In this document: positions 44,254 through 53,589 of the stretch, one piece after another
Position numbering within the stretch: position 1 is the first letter of the stretch
Layout of the letters: every line of letters starts with the position of its first letter
Assembly: GCA_029240075.1 (NCBI GenBank)
Contig: JARBTQ010000018.1
Coordinates: 1 to 53,853 of the forward strand
Direction of reading: 5' to 3'
From: Chlamydiales bacterium
GTDB lineage: Bacteria > Chlamydiota > Chlamydiia > Chlamydiales > JARBTQ01
Length of the DNA stretch: 53,853 nucleotides
Program-made: the position numbers and the translations under genes
The notes under the pieces: model-generated
What the model saw: only the letters and a program-made list of their open reading frames with translations
Told to the model about the DNA's origin: nothing
The model's database searches: none

Positions 44254-45000
44254 TTAAAAGTTAATGATTTGAGAGAATGCTTCTGCCTCTAAAGATGCTC
44301 CGCCTACAAGTAGGCCGTCAATATCAGGTTGACCCATTAATAAAGCGGCATTATTAGGTTTAACGGAACCACCATATAGTATGCTTATTTTTTCAGCTAC
44401 TTCAGGATTCCAATATTCAGCAATTACTTTACGGCAATATTGTTGTGTTTTTTGAGCAATTTCAGGTGTTGCTGTCTTTCCTGTGCCAATCGCCCAGACT
44501 GGTTCGTAAGCTAGTATGATTTGAGAAATTTCCTCTGAGTTCAAATTTTTAAGGCTTTCTAAAATTTGATCTTTCAAGACTTGCTCTGTCTTTTGCAGTT
44601 CACGGTCATCTTCTTTTTCACCTATACATACGATAGGTTTTATGTTGTCTTTAAGAGCTCGTATCACTTTGCGGTTAATAAAGTCGCTTGTTTCATTGAA
44701 AATATGCCTTCTTTCTGAATGTCCTAATATAACAAATTGAGCACCCGCATCAAGAAGCATTTTACTTGCTATCTCTCCAGTAAAGGCCCCTTCAGAAGCA
44801 TCATTCATATTTTGTGCTCCGACTCTAATGTTGGTAGTTTGAGCTTCTTTAGATGCAGCCTGAATGGCTGTGAAAGGAACTGCTAAATAAACATACACTT
44901 GACTCTGCTCAACTAAAGGTGCTAGACTTCTGATAAATTGTGTTGTTTCATCTAGTGTTTTATACATTTTCCAGTTGCCAGCAATAATCTTATTGCGCAT
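44254..45000 (-). CDS. tpiA: Triosephosphate isomerase
   Basis: TpiA interconverts dihydroxyacetone phosphate and glyceraldehyde 3-phosphate in glycolysis. Visible are the substrate Asn/Lys in AGNWKMYKT, the catalytic His in ILGHSERRHIF, the catalytic Glu in AYEPVWAIGTGKTA and the phosphate loop ILYGGSVKPNNAA. At 248 residues it is full length. It diverges from xseA with only 54 bp between, the same neighbours as CT328/CT329 in C. trachomatis. Confidence 0.97.
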   Translation of the reverse strand: MRNKIIAGNWKMYKTLDETTQFIRSLAPLVEQSQVYVYLAVPFTAIQAASKEAQTTNIRVGAQNMNDASEGAFTGEIASKMLLDAGAQFVILGHSERRHIFNETSDFINRKVIRALKDNIKPIVCIGEKEDDRELQKTEQVLKDQILESLKNLNSEEISQIILAYEPVWAIGTGKTATPEIAQKTQQYCRKVIAEYWNPEVAEKISILYGGSVKPNNAALLMGQPDIDGLLVGGASLEAEAFSQIINF

Positions 45001-45054
45001 TGTTGAAACCCTCGGTAGAAAAAATAGATTGCCAGTAGTTTACAATAGATTTTT

Positions 45055-46593
45055 ATGCAAGTCAATAAACTTTCCGCGCCCTCTCAGGGTATAAATTCTG
45101 CTGCAACATCGTCCCAATATACAGTCCTAACTGTATCGCAATTGACTTATGCTATCAAAACTCAGCTTGAAAGTCAGTTTAGGATTGTATATCTCCAAGG
45201 GGAGATGATTAACTTGAAAATACAATCTTCTGGACACCTTTATTTTACTTTAAAGGACAGTGAAGCGCAAATTTCCGCAGTTATGTTCAGAGGCGACTGC
45301 GCAACTTTGCCTCGCCCTTCCAAAGACGGGGATCATGTTATTGTCCTAGGAGAGGTAAGTGTTTATGCCCCTCGAGGAAATTATCAACTCATAGTGCGAC
45401 AAATGCGTTATGTGGGATTGGGGGAATTGCTGGTTCGATTAGAGCAGTTAAAGCAGCAGCTAAGGCTAAGGGGGTGGTTTGATCCTGTTTATAAAAAAAA
45501 ATTGCCTAAGTTTCCTCATACTATAGGAGTTGTTACTAGTCCAACCGGAGCTGTTATTCAGGATATATTAAATATTTTGAAAAGAAGATTTTCTGGATTT
45601 CACCTTATTTTAAATCCTGTTAAAGTGCAAGGTGACGGAGCTGCGCAAGAAATAGCTTTAGCTATCCAGCAATTCAATCAGTTCCAGCTAGTCGATGTTA
45701 TGATCGTTGGAAGGGGAGGTGGGAGTTTAGAAGATTTATGGGCTTTCAATGAAGAAATTGTAGCAGAGGCTATCTTTAATAGTGAGATTCCTGTTATTTC
45801 CGCTGTCGGGCATGAAACAGATAATTCTATTGCTGATCTGGTTGCAGACGTGCGCGCTCCTACACCTTCGGCAGCTGCTGAAATTATAATACCTGAAAAG
45901 GAACAAGTAGTTCAGAATTTGCAGCAAATAAAACGTCGAGCACAACAGTTGCTACTTATGCTTGTACAACAGCATCGACATCGCTTACTAGGCTTATTGC
46001 GTCATCCTATTTTATCTTCACCCTATACTTTATTAGCCAAGCCCTTGCAACAACTTGATGATATTAGGGATGACTTAATACAGGTCTGGGCGCAAATTTT
46101 AGCACAAAAAAGAGCTATTTTGGAAGCTAGAAAGCAACAATTACTAGCTTTAAAGCCTACAAGTCAACTGATACAATTTAGGAAAAGGTGTCAGCAAATA
46201 GAAGCAGCTATGAACACAGCAATTTTTCAAAAATTTAGAAGAGAGCAGCAACAGCTAATAAAACTAGATCTTTTATTAAATTCTCTTTGGCAAAAATTAC
46301 AAACTCATCGTTACCATATTTTCCAATTGCCAATCTATTATCGTCGTCTAGATCATGCCATTACTCAAAATCTCGAGCAAAAGAAAAGTAAATATAACTA
46401 TTTAGTTGATAGCTTAAAGGGTGTAGATCCTAAAAATTTATTAAAGAAAGGGTATGGGATTATCTTTGCGAAAAAAGATGGTTCTGTTATTTTTTCTATA
46501 AACCAACTAAAGCATGCCGATAGTTTAATAATTAAATTTGCAGATGGAGAAGCTCTAGTTACTGTAAATCAGATAGAAAATAAGAGTGTCTAG
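45055..46593 (+). CDS. xseA: Exodeoxyribonuclease VII large subunit
   Basis: XseA is the catalytic chain of exonuclease VII, which degrades single-stranded DNA from both ends. The N-terminal OB fold (about residues 25-125: LTYAIKTQLESQFRIVYLQG, SGHLYFTLKDSEAQISAVMF) is followed by the nuclease domain with IGVVTSPTGAVIQDIL, VMIVGRGGGSLEDLWAFNEE, ISAVGHETDNSIADLVADVR and APTPSAAAE, then a long coiled coil. At 512 residues it is slightly long. xseB follows 57 bp later. Confidence 0.96.
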   Translation: MQVNKLSAPSQGINSAATSSQYTVLTVSQLTYAIKTQLESQFRIVYLQGEMINLKIQSSGHLYFTLKDSEAQISAVMFRGDCATLPRPSKDGDHVIVLGEVSVYAPRGNYQLIVRQMRYVGLGELLVRLEQLKQQLRLRGWFDPVYKKKLPKFPHTIGVVTSPTGAVIQDILNILKRRFSGFHLILNPVKVQGDGAAQEIALAIQQFNQFQLVDVMIVGRGGGSLEDLWAFNEEIVAEAIFNSEIPVISAVGHETDNSIADLVADVRAPTPSAAAEIIIPEKEQVVQNLQQIKRRAQQLLLMLVQQHRHRLLGLLRHPILSSPYTLLAKPLQQLDDIRDDLIQVWAQILAQKRAILEARKQQLLALKPTSQLIQFRKRCQQIEAAMNTAIFQKFRREQQQLIKLDLLLNSLWQKLQTHRYHIFQLPIYYRRLDHAITQNLEQKKSKYNYLVDSLKGVDPKNLLKKGYGIIFAKKDGSVIFSINQLKHADSLIIKFADGEALVTVNQIENKSV

Positions 46594-46650
46594 CCATAAT
46601 TTTTAAAGTACCTATATTAAACTACTATTGTGGCACAAATGGAGTGATCT

Positions 46651-46923
46651 ATGACTAAAGAAAAACGAGGAACTGCAGTAGAACAGCCTAATTTTGAAGT
46701 TGCGTTGGCTAGATTAGAACAGATTTTAGAAAAGATGAATTCAGGCTCAATCGCGTTAGATGAATCTCTAAAATTGTATGAAGAGGCAGATCAGCTTATA
46801 GCTCTATGTAACACTAGGCTGAATGAGGCTGAGCAAAAAGTAGAGATCCTAGTAAAAAATAGGCAAGGGGAACTCGCTTTAAACCAAGATAGTAAACCTG
46901 TGACGCAAGAATTTAATCCTTAG
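46651..46923 (+). CDS. xseB: Exodeoxyribonuclease VII small subunit
   Basis: This 90-residue protein has the family signature [19 protein letters not shown], followed by [20 protein letters not shown] and [12 protein letters not shown], a two-helix bundle. Several XseB chains bind the XseA coiled coil. The N- and C-terminal extensions of about 10-20 residues are polar. It directly follows xseA. Confidence 0.94.
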   Translation: MTKEKRGTAVEQPNFEVALARLEQILEKMNSGSIALDESLKLYEEADQLIALCNTRLNEAEQKVEILVKNRQGELALNQDSKPVTQEFNP

Positions 46924-46968
46924 TCATAGTATCAATTTAAATGTAAAAAAGTAGAAACTTTAGAAACT

Positions 46969-48579
46969 ATGAGAAAATTTCTCGATTCTCCACAGCAGTT
47001 AGTGCAGTCAGCTCGCCATTTTTTTTCAGGTACTTTAATTACCCAGGTCAGTTCCAAAGCTCGTGATATTTTAATGGCTAGGGTTTTTGGGACAGGTCCT
47101 GCGATCTCCGCACTTGCTGTTGTCTTGAATGTAGTGTCTATATTGCGGCGCTTTCTAGGCAAAGGGGTTGTACATTATATTTTTATCCCCCAATTTGAAG
47201 CTATTCGAAAGTCTGATCCACAAAGAGCTTTTCGCTTTTTTAGAGACCTAGTTTCGACTTTAGCAGCTATCCTTTTAACTCTTGTTTTAATTTTAGAGGT
47301 AAGTATTTGGGGAGCTTTGCATTTTGAGTTGTGCCCTACCTACAACCGGGTTTTAGAATTAAGCGCTCTTATTATACCTTCAGTTATATTCATTTGTTTG
47401 TTTGGTTTAAATAGCGCCCTGCTTAGCTGTGAAAGGTCATTTTTTTTAACTACTATAGCTCCTGTTGGTTTTAATCTAGTATGGATTGCTGCCGTTTGGT
47501 TAGTGGATAAGTTTGAGCTAGAGAAAGATGTAGCTGTATCTCGTTTAGCAATAACAGTGGGGATTGCTGCCTTTGTACAATGGCTTTTAACAGCTCCTAG
47601 TATTGTAAGATTGCTGAAAAATGAACTTTCACATAAGTGGTGGAAAGATGCTAAATGCTTTTCTCAAGATCTTAAAAAAGTTGCAACTCCTTTAATATTG
47701 GGTTGCTTAGGTGTTGGCGCTATGCAGATAAATACGTTAGTAGATAATTTATTCGCTTACGCCGTAGATCCTAGTGGAGCCTCTTATCTTCTCTACTCAA
47801 TTAAGGTCTATCAGATTCCGTTAGATCTATTTGCTATCGCTCTGTCCCTGGTATTACTTCCCTCTCTATCGCGTGCTTTAGAGCAGCAAAATCCACAACT
47901 ATACCGCTCTTTATTAGATAATACTTTACGACGGGGAATGTATATCATGGTTCCTTGTTCAATAGGGTTAATTGTTCTTGGAAGTGTTGCTATCAATCTT
48001 TTATACAATCACGGTAAATTTACTGACTTATCTGTATATGAGACTATACGATGTCTGGCAGGGTATTCGCTAGGATTATTGCCTCAAACTTTAGTTTTAT
48101 CGCTTATCCCAGCTTTTTATGCGCTAGGAGATTATAGATCTCCCATTATTGTAACTTTGGCTGCATTGATCGTAAACACGTTTTTAGATGCATTATTTAT
48201 TTATGGCTTTGGCTGGGGGGTTGCAAGTGTTGCTATTGCAACAAGTATTGCTGGTTTTGTAAATGTTTCATTATTGATTTATATGCTGCACAAGAAGTTC
48301 CATTTTGACCTGGTGACTACCGAATTTATTACATGTGGTAAAAAGATCTTTATAGGTGCTGGGATTGCGGGTTTTGTTACTCTATTCATTGGTTACTACT
48401 TCTTGGGTGATTATACAATAGACGTATTAATAGGCTCGGCGCTTCCCAGTTTTCCAAAAAACTTTACAGATAAAAGCCTTCAAGCTTTTGCTCTAATGGC
48501 TTGCTTTGCTGGCGTATTTTGCTTGATGAATAAGTGGTTGAAGATTAAACAGACTATAGAAACCCACCCTTTAAACTAA
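46969..48579 (+). CDS. murJ: Lipid II flippase MurJ (MviN)
   Basis: MurJ moves lipid II across the inner membrane for peptidoglycan synthesis. The protein has about 14 membrane spans, an opening SARHFFSGTLITQVSSKARD typical of the MOP exporter superfamily, and internal segments VHYIFIPQFEAIRKSDPQRA and LLPSLSRALEQQNPQL that match MviN. At 536 residues it is normal. It starts 45 bp after xseB. In this phylum, where peptidoglycan is confined to the division plane, it works with FtsI encoded elsewhere in the window. Confidence 0.93.
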   Translation: MRKFLDSPQQLVQSARHFFSGTLITQVSSKARDILMARVFGTGPAISALAVVLNVVSILRRFLGKGVVHYIFIPQFEAIRKSDPQRAFRFFRDLVSTLAAILLTLVLILEVSIWGALHFELCPTYNRVLELSALIIPSVIFICLFGLNSALLSCERSFFLTTIAPVGFNLVWIAAVWLVDKFELEKDVAVSRLAITVGIAAFVQWLLTAPSIVRLLKNELSHKWWKDAKCFSQDLKKVATPLILGCLGVGAMQINTLVDNLFAYAVDPSGASYLLYSIKVYQIPLDLFAIALSLVLLPSLSRALEQQNPQLYRSLLDNTLRRGMYIMVPCSIGLIVLGSVAINLLYNHGKFTDLSVYETIRCLAGYSLGLLPQTLVLSLIPAFYALGDYRSPIIVTLAALIVNTFLDALFIYGFGWGVASVAIATSIAGFVNVSLLIYMLHKKFHFDLVTTEFITCGKKIFIGAGIAGFVTLFIGYYFLGDYTIDVLIGSALPSFPKNFTDKSLQAFALMACFAGVFCLMNKWLKIKQTIETHPLN

Positions 48580-48602
48580 GCTACATCGAGCTCCCTCCTT
48601 AA

Positions 48603-49445
48603 ATGATCATTGCTTTATTTCCCAATGCGAGTAAGCATAATGCCTGCAATATTGCACGTGAAGTTTATAAGTATCTGACTGACCATGGTGTAGAAGTTGT
48701 TGTAGACGATCAAGAAGCTGCTGTGATCGGAGCTAGCCCTCTATCAAGCGTTCCATTGTTAGAAATAAATTTTGCTATTTCTTTAGGTGGTGATGGTACA
48801 ATACTTAGGCTTGTTCATCGATATCCTGGTCTATTAGCCCCGATCATTGGCATTAATTTGGGGAATTTAGGGTTCATGGCAGACATTCCTCTTGCAGAGC
48901 TTTATACTAGTTTAGATCAATTTCTAGCAGGAAATTATCGCATTGAAAATCGCATTACAATAGAAGGAAAAAATCCTTTAAAAAATCAAAGTTTTTTTGC
49001 TTTAAATGAAGTAATTGTACATCGCTCGGGTAATTCAAGTCTTATAGAGCTTGCACTATATGTCGATGGAAACTATTTAAGCACTTTCCGAGCCGATGGA
49101 GTTATTATATCAACTCCTAGTGGTTCGACTGCTTATTCCTTAGCTGCAGGGGGACCTATTTTGACTCCCGAATTAGAAGCTTTGGTATTAACCCCTATTT
49201 GCCCTCATACTATTTCTAATCGCCCCATAGTCTTTATGCCTCAACAAGAAATAAAAATTGAATATATCAGCGATTATAAACCTGTGGAAGTTACGTTTGA
49301 TGGAATTCCCTCTTTCTATCTTGAAACAGGGGAGAGTTTTTGCATTAAACGAAGAACTCAAATATTTAGATTAGTGTCGTTGCTGCAACGCGATTATTAT
49401 TCTATTTTAAGATCCAAGTTAGGATGGGCTGGAAAAATAGGTTAG
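48603..49445 (+). CDS. nadK: NAD kinase
   Basis: NadK phosphorylates NAD to NADP. The GGDGT motif (ISLGGDGTILRLVH), the following INLGNLGFMAD, FALNEVIVHR and the second signature DGVIISTPSGSTAYSLAAGG are all present, and the C-terminal VTFDGIPSFYLETGE matches the family. At 280 residues it is normal. It begins 23 bp after murJ and probably shares its transcript. Confidence 0.96.
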   Translation: MIIALFPNASKHNACNIAREVYKYLTDHGVEVVVDDQEAAVIGASPLSSVPLLEINFAISLGGDGTILRLVHRYPGLLAPIIGINLGNLGFMADIPLAELYTSLDQFLAGNYRIENRITIEGKNPLKNQSFFALNEVIVHRSGNSSLIELALYVDGNYLSTFRADGVIISTPSGSTAYSLAAGGPILTPELEALVLTPICPHTISNRPIVFMPQQEIKIEYISDYKPVEVTFDGIPSFYLETGESFCIKRRTQIFRLVSLLQRDYYSILRSKLGWAGKIG

Positions 49446-49804
49446 GAAAAAATTAGAGAAACGAATCAGATTAAGATGGCTTCTTAAATATTTTTTTTAT
49501 AGATTGTATTGTAATTAAACTCATAATGTTTTTAATGTTGGATCTCTTATTTTATATTAAATTTTTTGCATGGCTTCACTATTGAATAGCTGGATAGATC
49601 TCTGTAATCATGTTTTTTCAAAATATCTATTTAAGAAATAAAAATATTTTTACAGATAGTTTGTCTAGTGTAATTGTTATTCTCTGGGGTTTCTAACCTA
49701 AGAACCAAAAAAACATTGCAAAGAATAGCGGTAACAGGTATTTATTATAAGATCAAAAACATTAAATTTCATTTGTTCCTTAAATCCAGAAGTAGAGCAA
49801 TTTT
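49446..49804. other. Intergenic region ahead of rpmJ
   Basis: A 359-bp AT-rich gap with no gene or strong hairpin. A possible promoter (TTGCAA near 49715, 17 bases, TATTTA) precedes rpmJ, but the match is weak. Confidence 0.35.
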
Positions 49805-49954
49805 ATGAAAGTTCGAGCATCGGTAAAAGCAGACCCTTCAAAAGGGGATAAAATCGTTCGCAGACGTGGACGAGTCTATGTTATCAATAAAATGGATCCA
49901 AATCGCAAGCAGCGGCAAAAAGGCCCTGCACGCAAGAAGAGCAGGGTGGTATAA
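49805..49954 (+). CDS. rpmJ: Large ribosomal subunit protein bL36
   Basis: A 49-residue reading frame begins [20 protein letters not shown] and continues through [20 protein letters not shown], which is the chlamydial form of L36. It has none of the zinc-binding cysteines of the usual C+ form, so it is the zinc-independent type. It lies 3 bp before rpsN, as in C. trachomatis. It is easily missed because it is so short. Confidence 0.95.
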   Translation: MKVRASVKADPSKGDKIVRRRGRVYVINKMDPNRKQRQKGPARKKSRVV

Positions 49955-49957
49955 TTT

Positions 49958-50263
49958 ATGGCAAGAAAATCATTGATTGCTAAAGAAAAGCGTCGTGAAA
50001 GAACAGTGCGCTTAAAATGGGATAAGCGACAAGAATTGAAAAAAATAGCATCAGATCTATCTTTGACAGAAGAGGAAAGAGCAGCTGCTCGTGAGGCGAT
50101 TAACAAAATGCCACGTGATTCAAGTCCTATTCGCTTACATAATCGTTGTCAATTAACTGGCCGCGCTCGTGGATACTACAGAAAGTTTAAGCTTTCTCGT
50201 ATTTGCTTGCGTGAGATGGCTTCAAAAGGAATGATTCCTGGAGTATTCAAAGCTAGCTGGTAA
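49958..50263 (+). CDS. rpsN: Small ribosomal subunit protein uS14
   Basis: The 101-residue sequence has the S14 opening [17 protein letters not shown], and the conserved [20 protein letters not shown] and [18 protein letters not shown] segments near the end. Only the single Cys of NRCQLTGR and one later Cys are present, so it is the long, zinc-free form. It follows rpmJ by 3 bp and is followed by a repeat element and a strong terminator. Confidence 0.97.
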   Translation: MARKSLIAKEKRRERTVRLKWDKRQELKKIASDLSLTEEERAAAREAINKMPRDSSPIRLHNRCQLTGRARGYYRKFKLSRICLREMASKGMIPGVFKASW

Positions 50264-50285
50264 TCGCCAATCTATAGTCTATGCA

Positions 50286-50356
50286 GAATGCGGACAATTT
50301 GACTGTTTTTTGAGGTAATGAAAAAAAGCAAATTTAACCGCGTGTTGTATAAAAAG
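50286..50356 (+). repeat. Dispersed 3'-end element, copy 2
   Basis: This copy aligns with 14890-14961 after hemH over its whole length, sharing ATTTGAC, GTTTT, AAAAAAG, CCGCG and TTGTATA at the same spacing apart from one base. It starts 22 bp after the rpsN stop and runs into the terminator. Confidence 0.65.
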
Positions 50357-50408
50357 CCAAGAGTATAAGTTATAAGCGTAACTTGTTATCTTGGCTCTTT
50401 TCTTTTTG
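50355..50408 (+). terminator. Rho-independent terminator of rpmJ-rpsN
   Basis: AGCCAAGAGTATAAGTTAT pairs with GTAACTTGTTATCTTGGCT (stem 50355-50391 region, ending near 50396) with a few mismatches and is followed by CTTTTCTTTTTG. It directly abuts the repeat copy. Confidence 0.8.
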
Positions 50409-50571
50409 TCCCTAAAAGTGTAAATAAGAAAAACAGCACTCGTTTCCCCATAATTAGTAGCCAGCAAAAATACAATTGCAATACTCTATAAGAACTTTGT
50501 TTAGATGAATCTTTGCAAATGCTATTAAAAATATGGGGAAATCGCATACAGAGATTTTACAGGAGGGAAAT

Positions 50572-51789
50572 ATGGATTATCTGAAAACTTTCGAAAGGAT
50601 TATAGAGGATATTAGAAGGGAGGGAAGATATCGTATTTTTCGCGATATTAATAGACAATCAGGAAATTTTCCCTATGCCAATTATGTCAAAGATAATCAG
50701 CCCGTTCCTGTGACTATTTGGTGTAATAACGACTACCTAGGAATGGGGCAAAATTCAGTTGTTATAAAGGCTATGCATGATGCTTTAAATATGGCAGGAG
50801 CAGGAGCTGGAGGAACTCGTAATATTGCAGGAACTAGTCATTATCATATTGAATTAGAGGCAGAGCTTGCTGATTTGCATAACAAGCAAGCAGCTTTGGT
50901 ATTTACGTCTGCGTACGTTGCCAATGAAGCGGCTCTAAGTGTCATGGGAAGCTACTTGCCTAACTGTATTATATTTTCTGATGCTAAAAATCATGCTTCA
51001 ATGATTCAAGGAATTCGTCATAGTCATGCAGAGAAAAAGATTTTTAGGCATAATGATCTATCTCACTTAGAAGAATTATTAGCTCAAGAACATTTCGACC
51101 GTCCTAAAATTATAGCTTTTGAGTCCGTTTATTCTATGGAAGGGGATATCAGCCCTATTAAAGAAATATGTGATTTAGCTGATAAATACCAAGCAATAAC
51201 TTACTTGGATGAAGTTCATGCTGTTGGACTATACGGACCCAGAGGCGGTGGAGTCGCAGAACGAGAAGGACTGCTTGATCGTGTAACTCTTATTAATGGG
51301 ACTTTGGGTAAAGCTTTCGGTATCATGGGCGGATATGTTTCAGGGCCTAAAGAAATTATAGATTGCATCCGTAGCTGTGCTGCTGGTTTTATTTTTACAA
51401 CATCTTTGCCCCCTGTTATCGCTGCAGGCGGAATTGCAAGTATAAAATATTTAAAAACGCATTCTATGGAAAGAGAGTTATTGCATACGCAAGCTAATAA
51501 ACTTAAGCGAATGTTAAGAGAAGTTGGGTTGACGGTTTTGCCTGGAGATACGCATATAGTACCCGTACTAATAGGCAATGCAGCTTTATGCCAGGAGCTA
51601 ACACGAATATTATTAGAAGAGTATCAAATTTACGTACAACCTATTAATTATCCAACAGTACCTAGAGGAACGGAGCGACTTCGCTTGACCCCTACTCCTT
51701 TACATACAGATAAAATGTTAGAAGAATTGGTCACAGCTTTAAAAGAGGTGTGTGAACGTCTTGAAGTTTTTCATCCTATTATGGCTTAG
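50572..51789 (+). CDS. hemA: 5-aminolevulinate synthase (Shemin pathway)
   Basis: This PLP enzyme condenses glycine with succinyl-CoA to 5-aminolevulinate, the first heme precursor. I chose ATG 50572 (405 residues) because AGGAGG lies at 50561-50566; an upstream ATG at 50533 has no such site. Signatures that separate it from BioF and KBL relatives are present: [58 protein letters not shown], the PLP lysine K247 in GTLGKAFG, and [20 protein letters not shown]. It resembles alphaproteobacterial and mitochondrial ALAS. Chlamydia normally uses the glutamyl-tRNA route, so this gene may be transferred. Confidence 0.95.
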   Translation: MDYLKTFERIIEDIRREGRYRIFRDINRQSGNFPYANYVKDNQPVPVTIWCNNDYLGMGQNSVVIKAMHDALNMAGAGAGGTRNIAGTSHYHIELEAELADLHNKQAALVFTSAYVANEAALSVMGSYLPNCIIFSDAKNHASMIQGIRHSHAEKKIFRHNDLSHLEELLAQEHFDRPKIIAFESVYSMEGDISPIKEICDLADKYQAITYLDEVHAVGLYGPRGGGVAEREGLLDRVTLINGTLGKAFGIMGGYVSGPKEIIDCIRSCAAGFIFTTSLPPVIAAGGIASIKYLKTHSMERELLHTQANKLKRMLREVGLTVLPGDTHIVPVLIGNAALCQELTRILLEEYQIYVQPINYPTVPRGTERLRLTPTPLHTDKMLEELVTALKEVCERLEVFHPIMA

Positions 51790-51899
51790 TTTTGCTATTA
51801 AAGGTTATAGATTAAAAAAGGAAAAAAGAGATATTATAGTTTTTAGTAACAAGTCATCTTTAAAAAAATAGGTTACAATCGAACCAAAGAGATAGCCTT

Positions 51900-52385
51900 A
51901 TGGAAACACATAAATTAGATCCCAAAGAATTTGAACTCCCTGATACTGTAGTTGTTCGAGATATTGAGGATCGAGTTTTTCAATCAATTGTTTTGCAATG
52001 CCTTGCTAGAATAGAAGGGATAAGCCTAGTTGAAGGCAATTTCATAGATCAGATTCGTTTCTTAGGTCGTGGGCAAACGGAAAGAGTTCATGGGATTATA
52101 GTAGAACAAGAAAGTCGTACCCGCTCTGTAAATATTAAAGTTGAAGTTAATATTTATTACGGTGTAGAGATCCCTAGTAAATCGGATGAGATTCAAACTA
52201 AAATCATAGAAGAAATCACTCATTTAACTGGTTTGCATGTAGCTTGTGTACACGTTATTTTCAAAAATCTAGTTTTATCAGATTTAGATAAAAAAATAAT
52301 TGAATCTCAAACATCTACTCAATCTAAGCCTTTGCCAGCGCTTATTGGTAAAGATGTTTATGAAGATTATTCTGACGAGTTTTAA
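51900..52385 (+). CDS. Asp23/Gls24 family protein
   Basis: The 161-residue protein carries the Asp23/Gls24 (DUF322) fold in its middle: IVLQCLARIEGISLVEGNFI, then strand-rich VHGIIVEQESRTRSVNIKVE, VNIYYGVEIP and IIEEITHLTGLHVACVHVIF. In Gram-positive bacteria Asp23 is a membrane-tethered stress protein of unknown activity. Here it lies 3 bp before a two-span membrane protein of AmaP type, which is the same pairing. The C-terminal tail is acidic. Confidence 0.85.
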   Translation: METHKLDPKEFELPDTVVVRDIEDRVFQSIVLQCLARIEGISLVEGNFIDQIRFLGRGQTERVHGIIVEQESRTRSVNIKVEVNIYYGVEIPSKSDEIQTKIIEEITHLTGLHVACVHVIFKNLVLSDLDKKIIESQTSTQSKPLPALIGKDVYEDYSDEF

Positions 52386-52388
52386 ATC

Positions 52389-52889
52389 ATGCGTGCAGCT
52401 CAAGTACTTATAGGATTATTCCAAGCGCTTTTTTCTTTGTTAATCATTGCTTCGGGATTATTTTTAATAGCATTATCTAGGGTTGCAGATATTCGTCTCG
52501 ATTGGTTTTTGTTAATTGAAAAAAATACTTCTGCCTTTGCTATTTATGGAACGATTTTTCTGCTAATTGGGGTCCTTCTATTATTTGGCTGTTATTTGTG
52601 CTGCAAACGCCAATATATAGTATTCAAAATGGGAGGGGCAAAGATTAGTACTAGTGCTCAAATTATAGAGAAATATATAAATATATACTTTAAGCAAGCG
52701 TTCTCTAGCCATAAAATCGAATCTTTAGTCTCTATAGTAGATAACAAAATCTGCGTTCAAGTAAATTTGCCCCATGTTTCAGCCGATCAACAAATCACTA
52801 CCTTACAAAAAATAGAGCGAGATTTAGCTGTTATCTTTAAATCTATTCTAGGTTATCTTCCTAGTTTTCAGGTTTCTGTCCAATTTTAA
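52389..52889 (+). CDS. AmaP-like membrane protein with Asp23-like tail
   Basis: Two N-terminal membrane spans (LIGLFQALFSLLIIASGLFL and FLLIGVLLLFGCYLCC) form a hairpin, followed by a cytoplasmic domain of about 85 residues ending PHVSADQQITTLQKIERDLA. This matches the AmaP architecture that anchors Asp23 to the membrane in staphylococci. It begins 3 bp after the Asp23-like gene, so the two surely share a transcript. The call rests on topology and partner. Confidence 0.75.
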   Translation: MRAAQVLIGLFQALFSLLIIASGLFLIALSRVADIRLDWFLLIEKNTSAFAIYGTIFLLIGVLLLFGCYLCCKRQYIVFKMGGAKISTSAQIIEKYINIYFKQAFSSHKIESLVSIVDNKICVQVNLPHVSADQQITTLQKIERDLAVIFKSILGYLPSFQVSVQF

Positions 52890-53018
52890 ATTTAAATAGT
52901 TGTAACCATATTAATTAATATTTTTATTTAAAAATATTGTTATTCAATTTTATATTTGTCCGATATTTTAATTGGGTGAGAAAAAAGAGATTATATCGCT
53001 ATAAGTTAAAGGAAGCTC

Positions 53019-53540
53019 ATGGGCGATATTATTTATTTTGCTAAAGAAGAAATGGATATAGCGACAGCGATAAAAGAGATAGATTTTATGGTAACGCGTT
53101 ATCTAGAATCTTTAGAAAGTTTAAAAGATCAAGATGTGTTTGAAATCATTCCTTCATTAATTGCAAATATTACAACATATTGGAATCGTCTGCTTCAGCT
53201 TCTGGAAATTGCACGGGGCGCAGACGCAGCTCAGTCTATCGATAATACTCTTAAAGAGTCTTTGCAGAGAGAGCTTAATGTGTTACAAAGTATGTATTTA
53301 AAGGTTAACCAGAGAATTTGTTTCTTAAAAACGCATTGGACTGATGCTATGTGGAAAGCTGCGGATGCTGTACTTGATCGAATGGATCAAGTGCTGGCAC
53401 AATTAGGGTTTGCACCTACGCATCGAGATCGTATTTTCATTCGTGAAAGGCAGCTGGAGCATACAATAAGTCAGCAGCAAGAAATTTTAGCTAAGCACAA
53501 GCCAAAATCTTTAGTTGCTACTTCTAACCGTACAATTTAG
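53019..53540 (+). CDS. Helical hypothetical protein, 173 aa
   Basis: I do not recognise this protein. It reads as long helices with heptad-like Leu and Ile spacing (for example ITTYWNRLLQLLEIARGADA and LQRELNVLQSMYLKVNQRIC), a conserved-looking middle WTDAMWKAADAVLDRMDQVL and a Lys/Gln-rich tail. There is no signal peptide or membrane span. An AAGGAAG ribosome-binding site lies just upstream. A type III chaperone or cytoplasmic scaffold is conceivable. A clear terminator follows. Confidence 0.72.
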   Translation: MGDIIYFAKEEMDIATAIKEIDFMVTRYLESLESLKDQDVFEIIPSLIANITTYWNRLLQLLEIARGADAAQSIDNTLKESLQRELNVLQSMYLKVNQRICFLKTHWTDAMWKAADAVLDRMDQVLAQLGFAPTHRDRIFIRERQLEHTISQQQEILAKHKPKSLVATSNRTI

Positions 53541-53549
53541 AGAAAAAAT

Positions 53550-53589
53550 AAAAACAGAAAAATTCTATGTCTAGGATTTTTCTGTTTTT
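53550..53589 (+). terminator. AT-rich rho-independent terminator
   Basis: AAAAACAGAAAAAT (53550-53563) and ATTTTTCTGTTTTT (53576-53589) form a perfect 14-bp stem with a 12-nt loop, 10 bp after the preceding stop. The symmetrical A and T runs would let it act in both directions. Confidence 0.75.

Noticed and set aside
50533-50571. Upstream ATG start for 5-aminolevulinate synthase
   Set aside because: The strong AGGAGG at 50561-50566 is placed for ATG 50572, and ALAS proteins begin near there.
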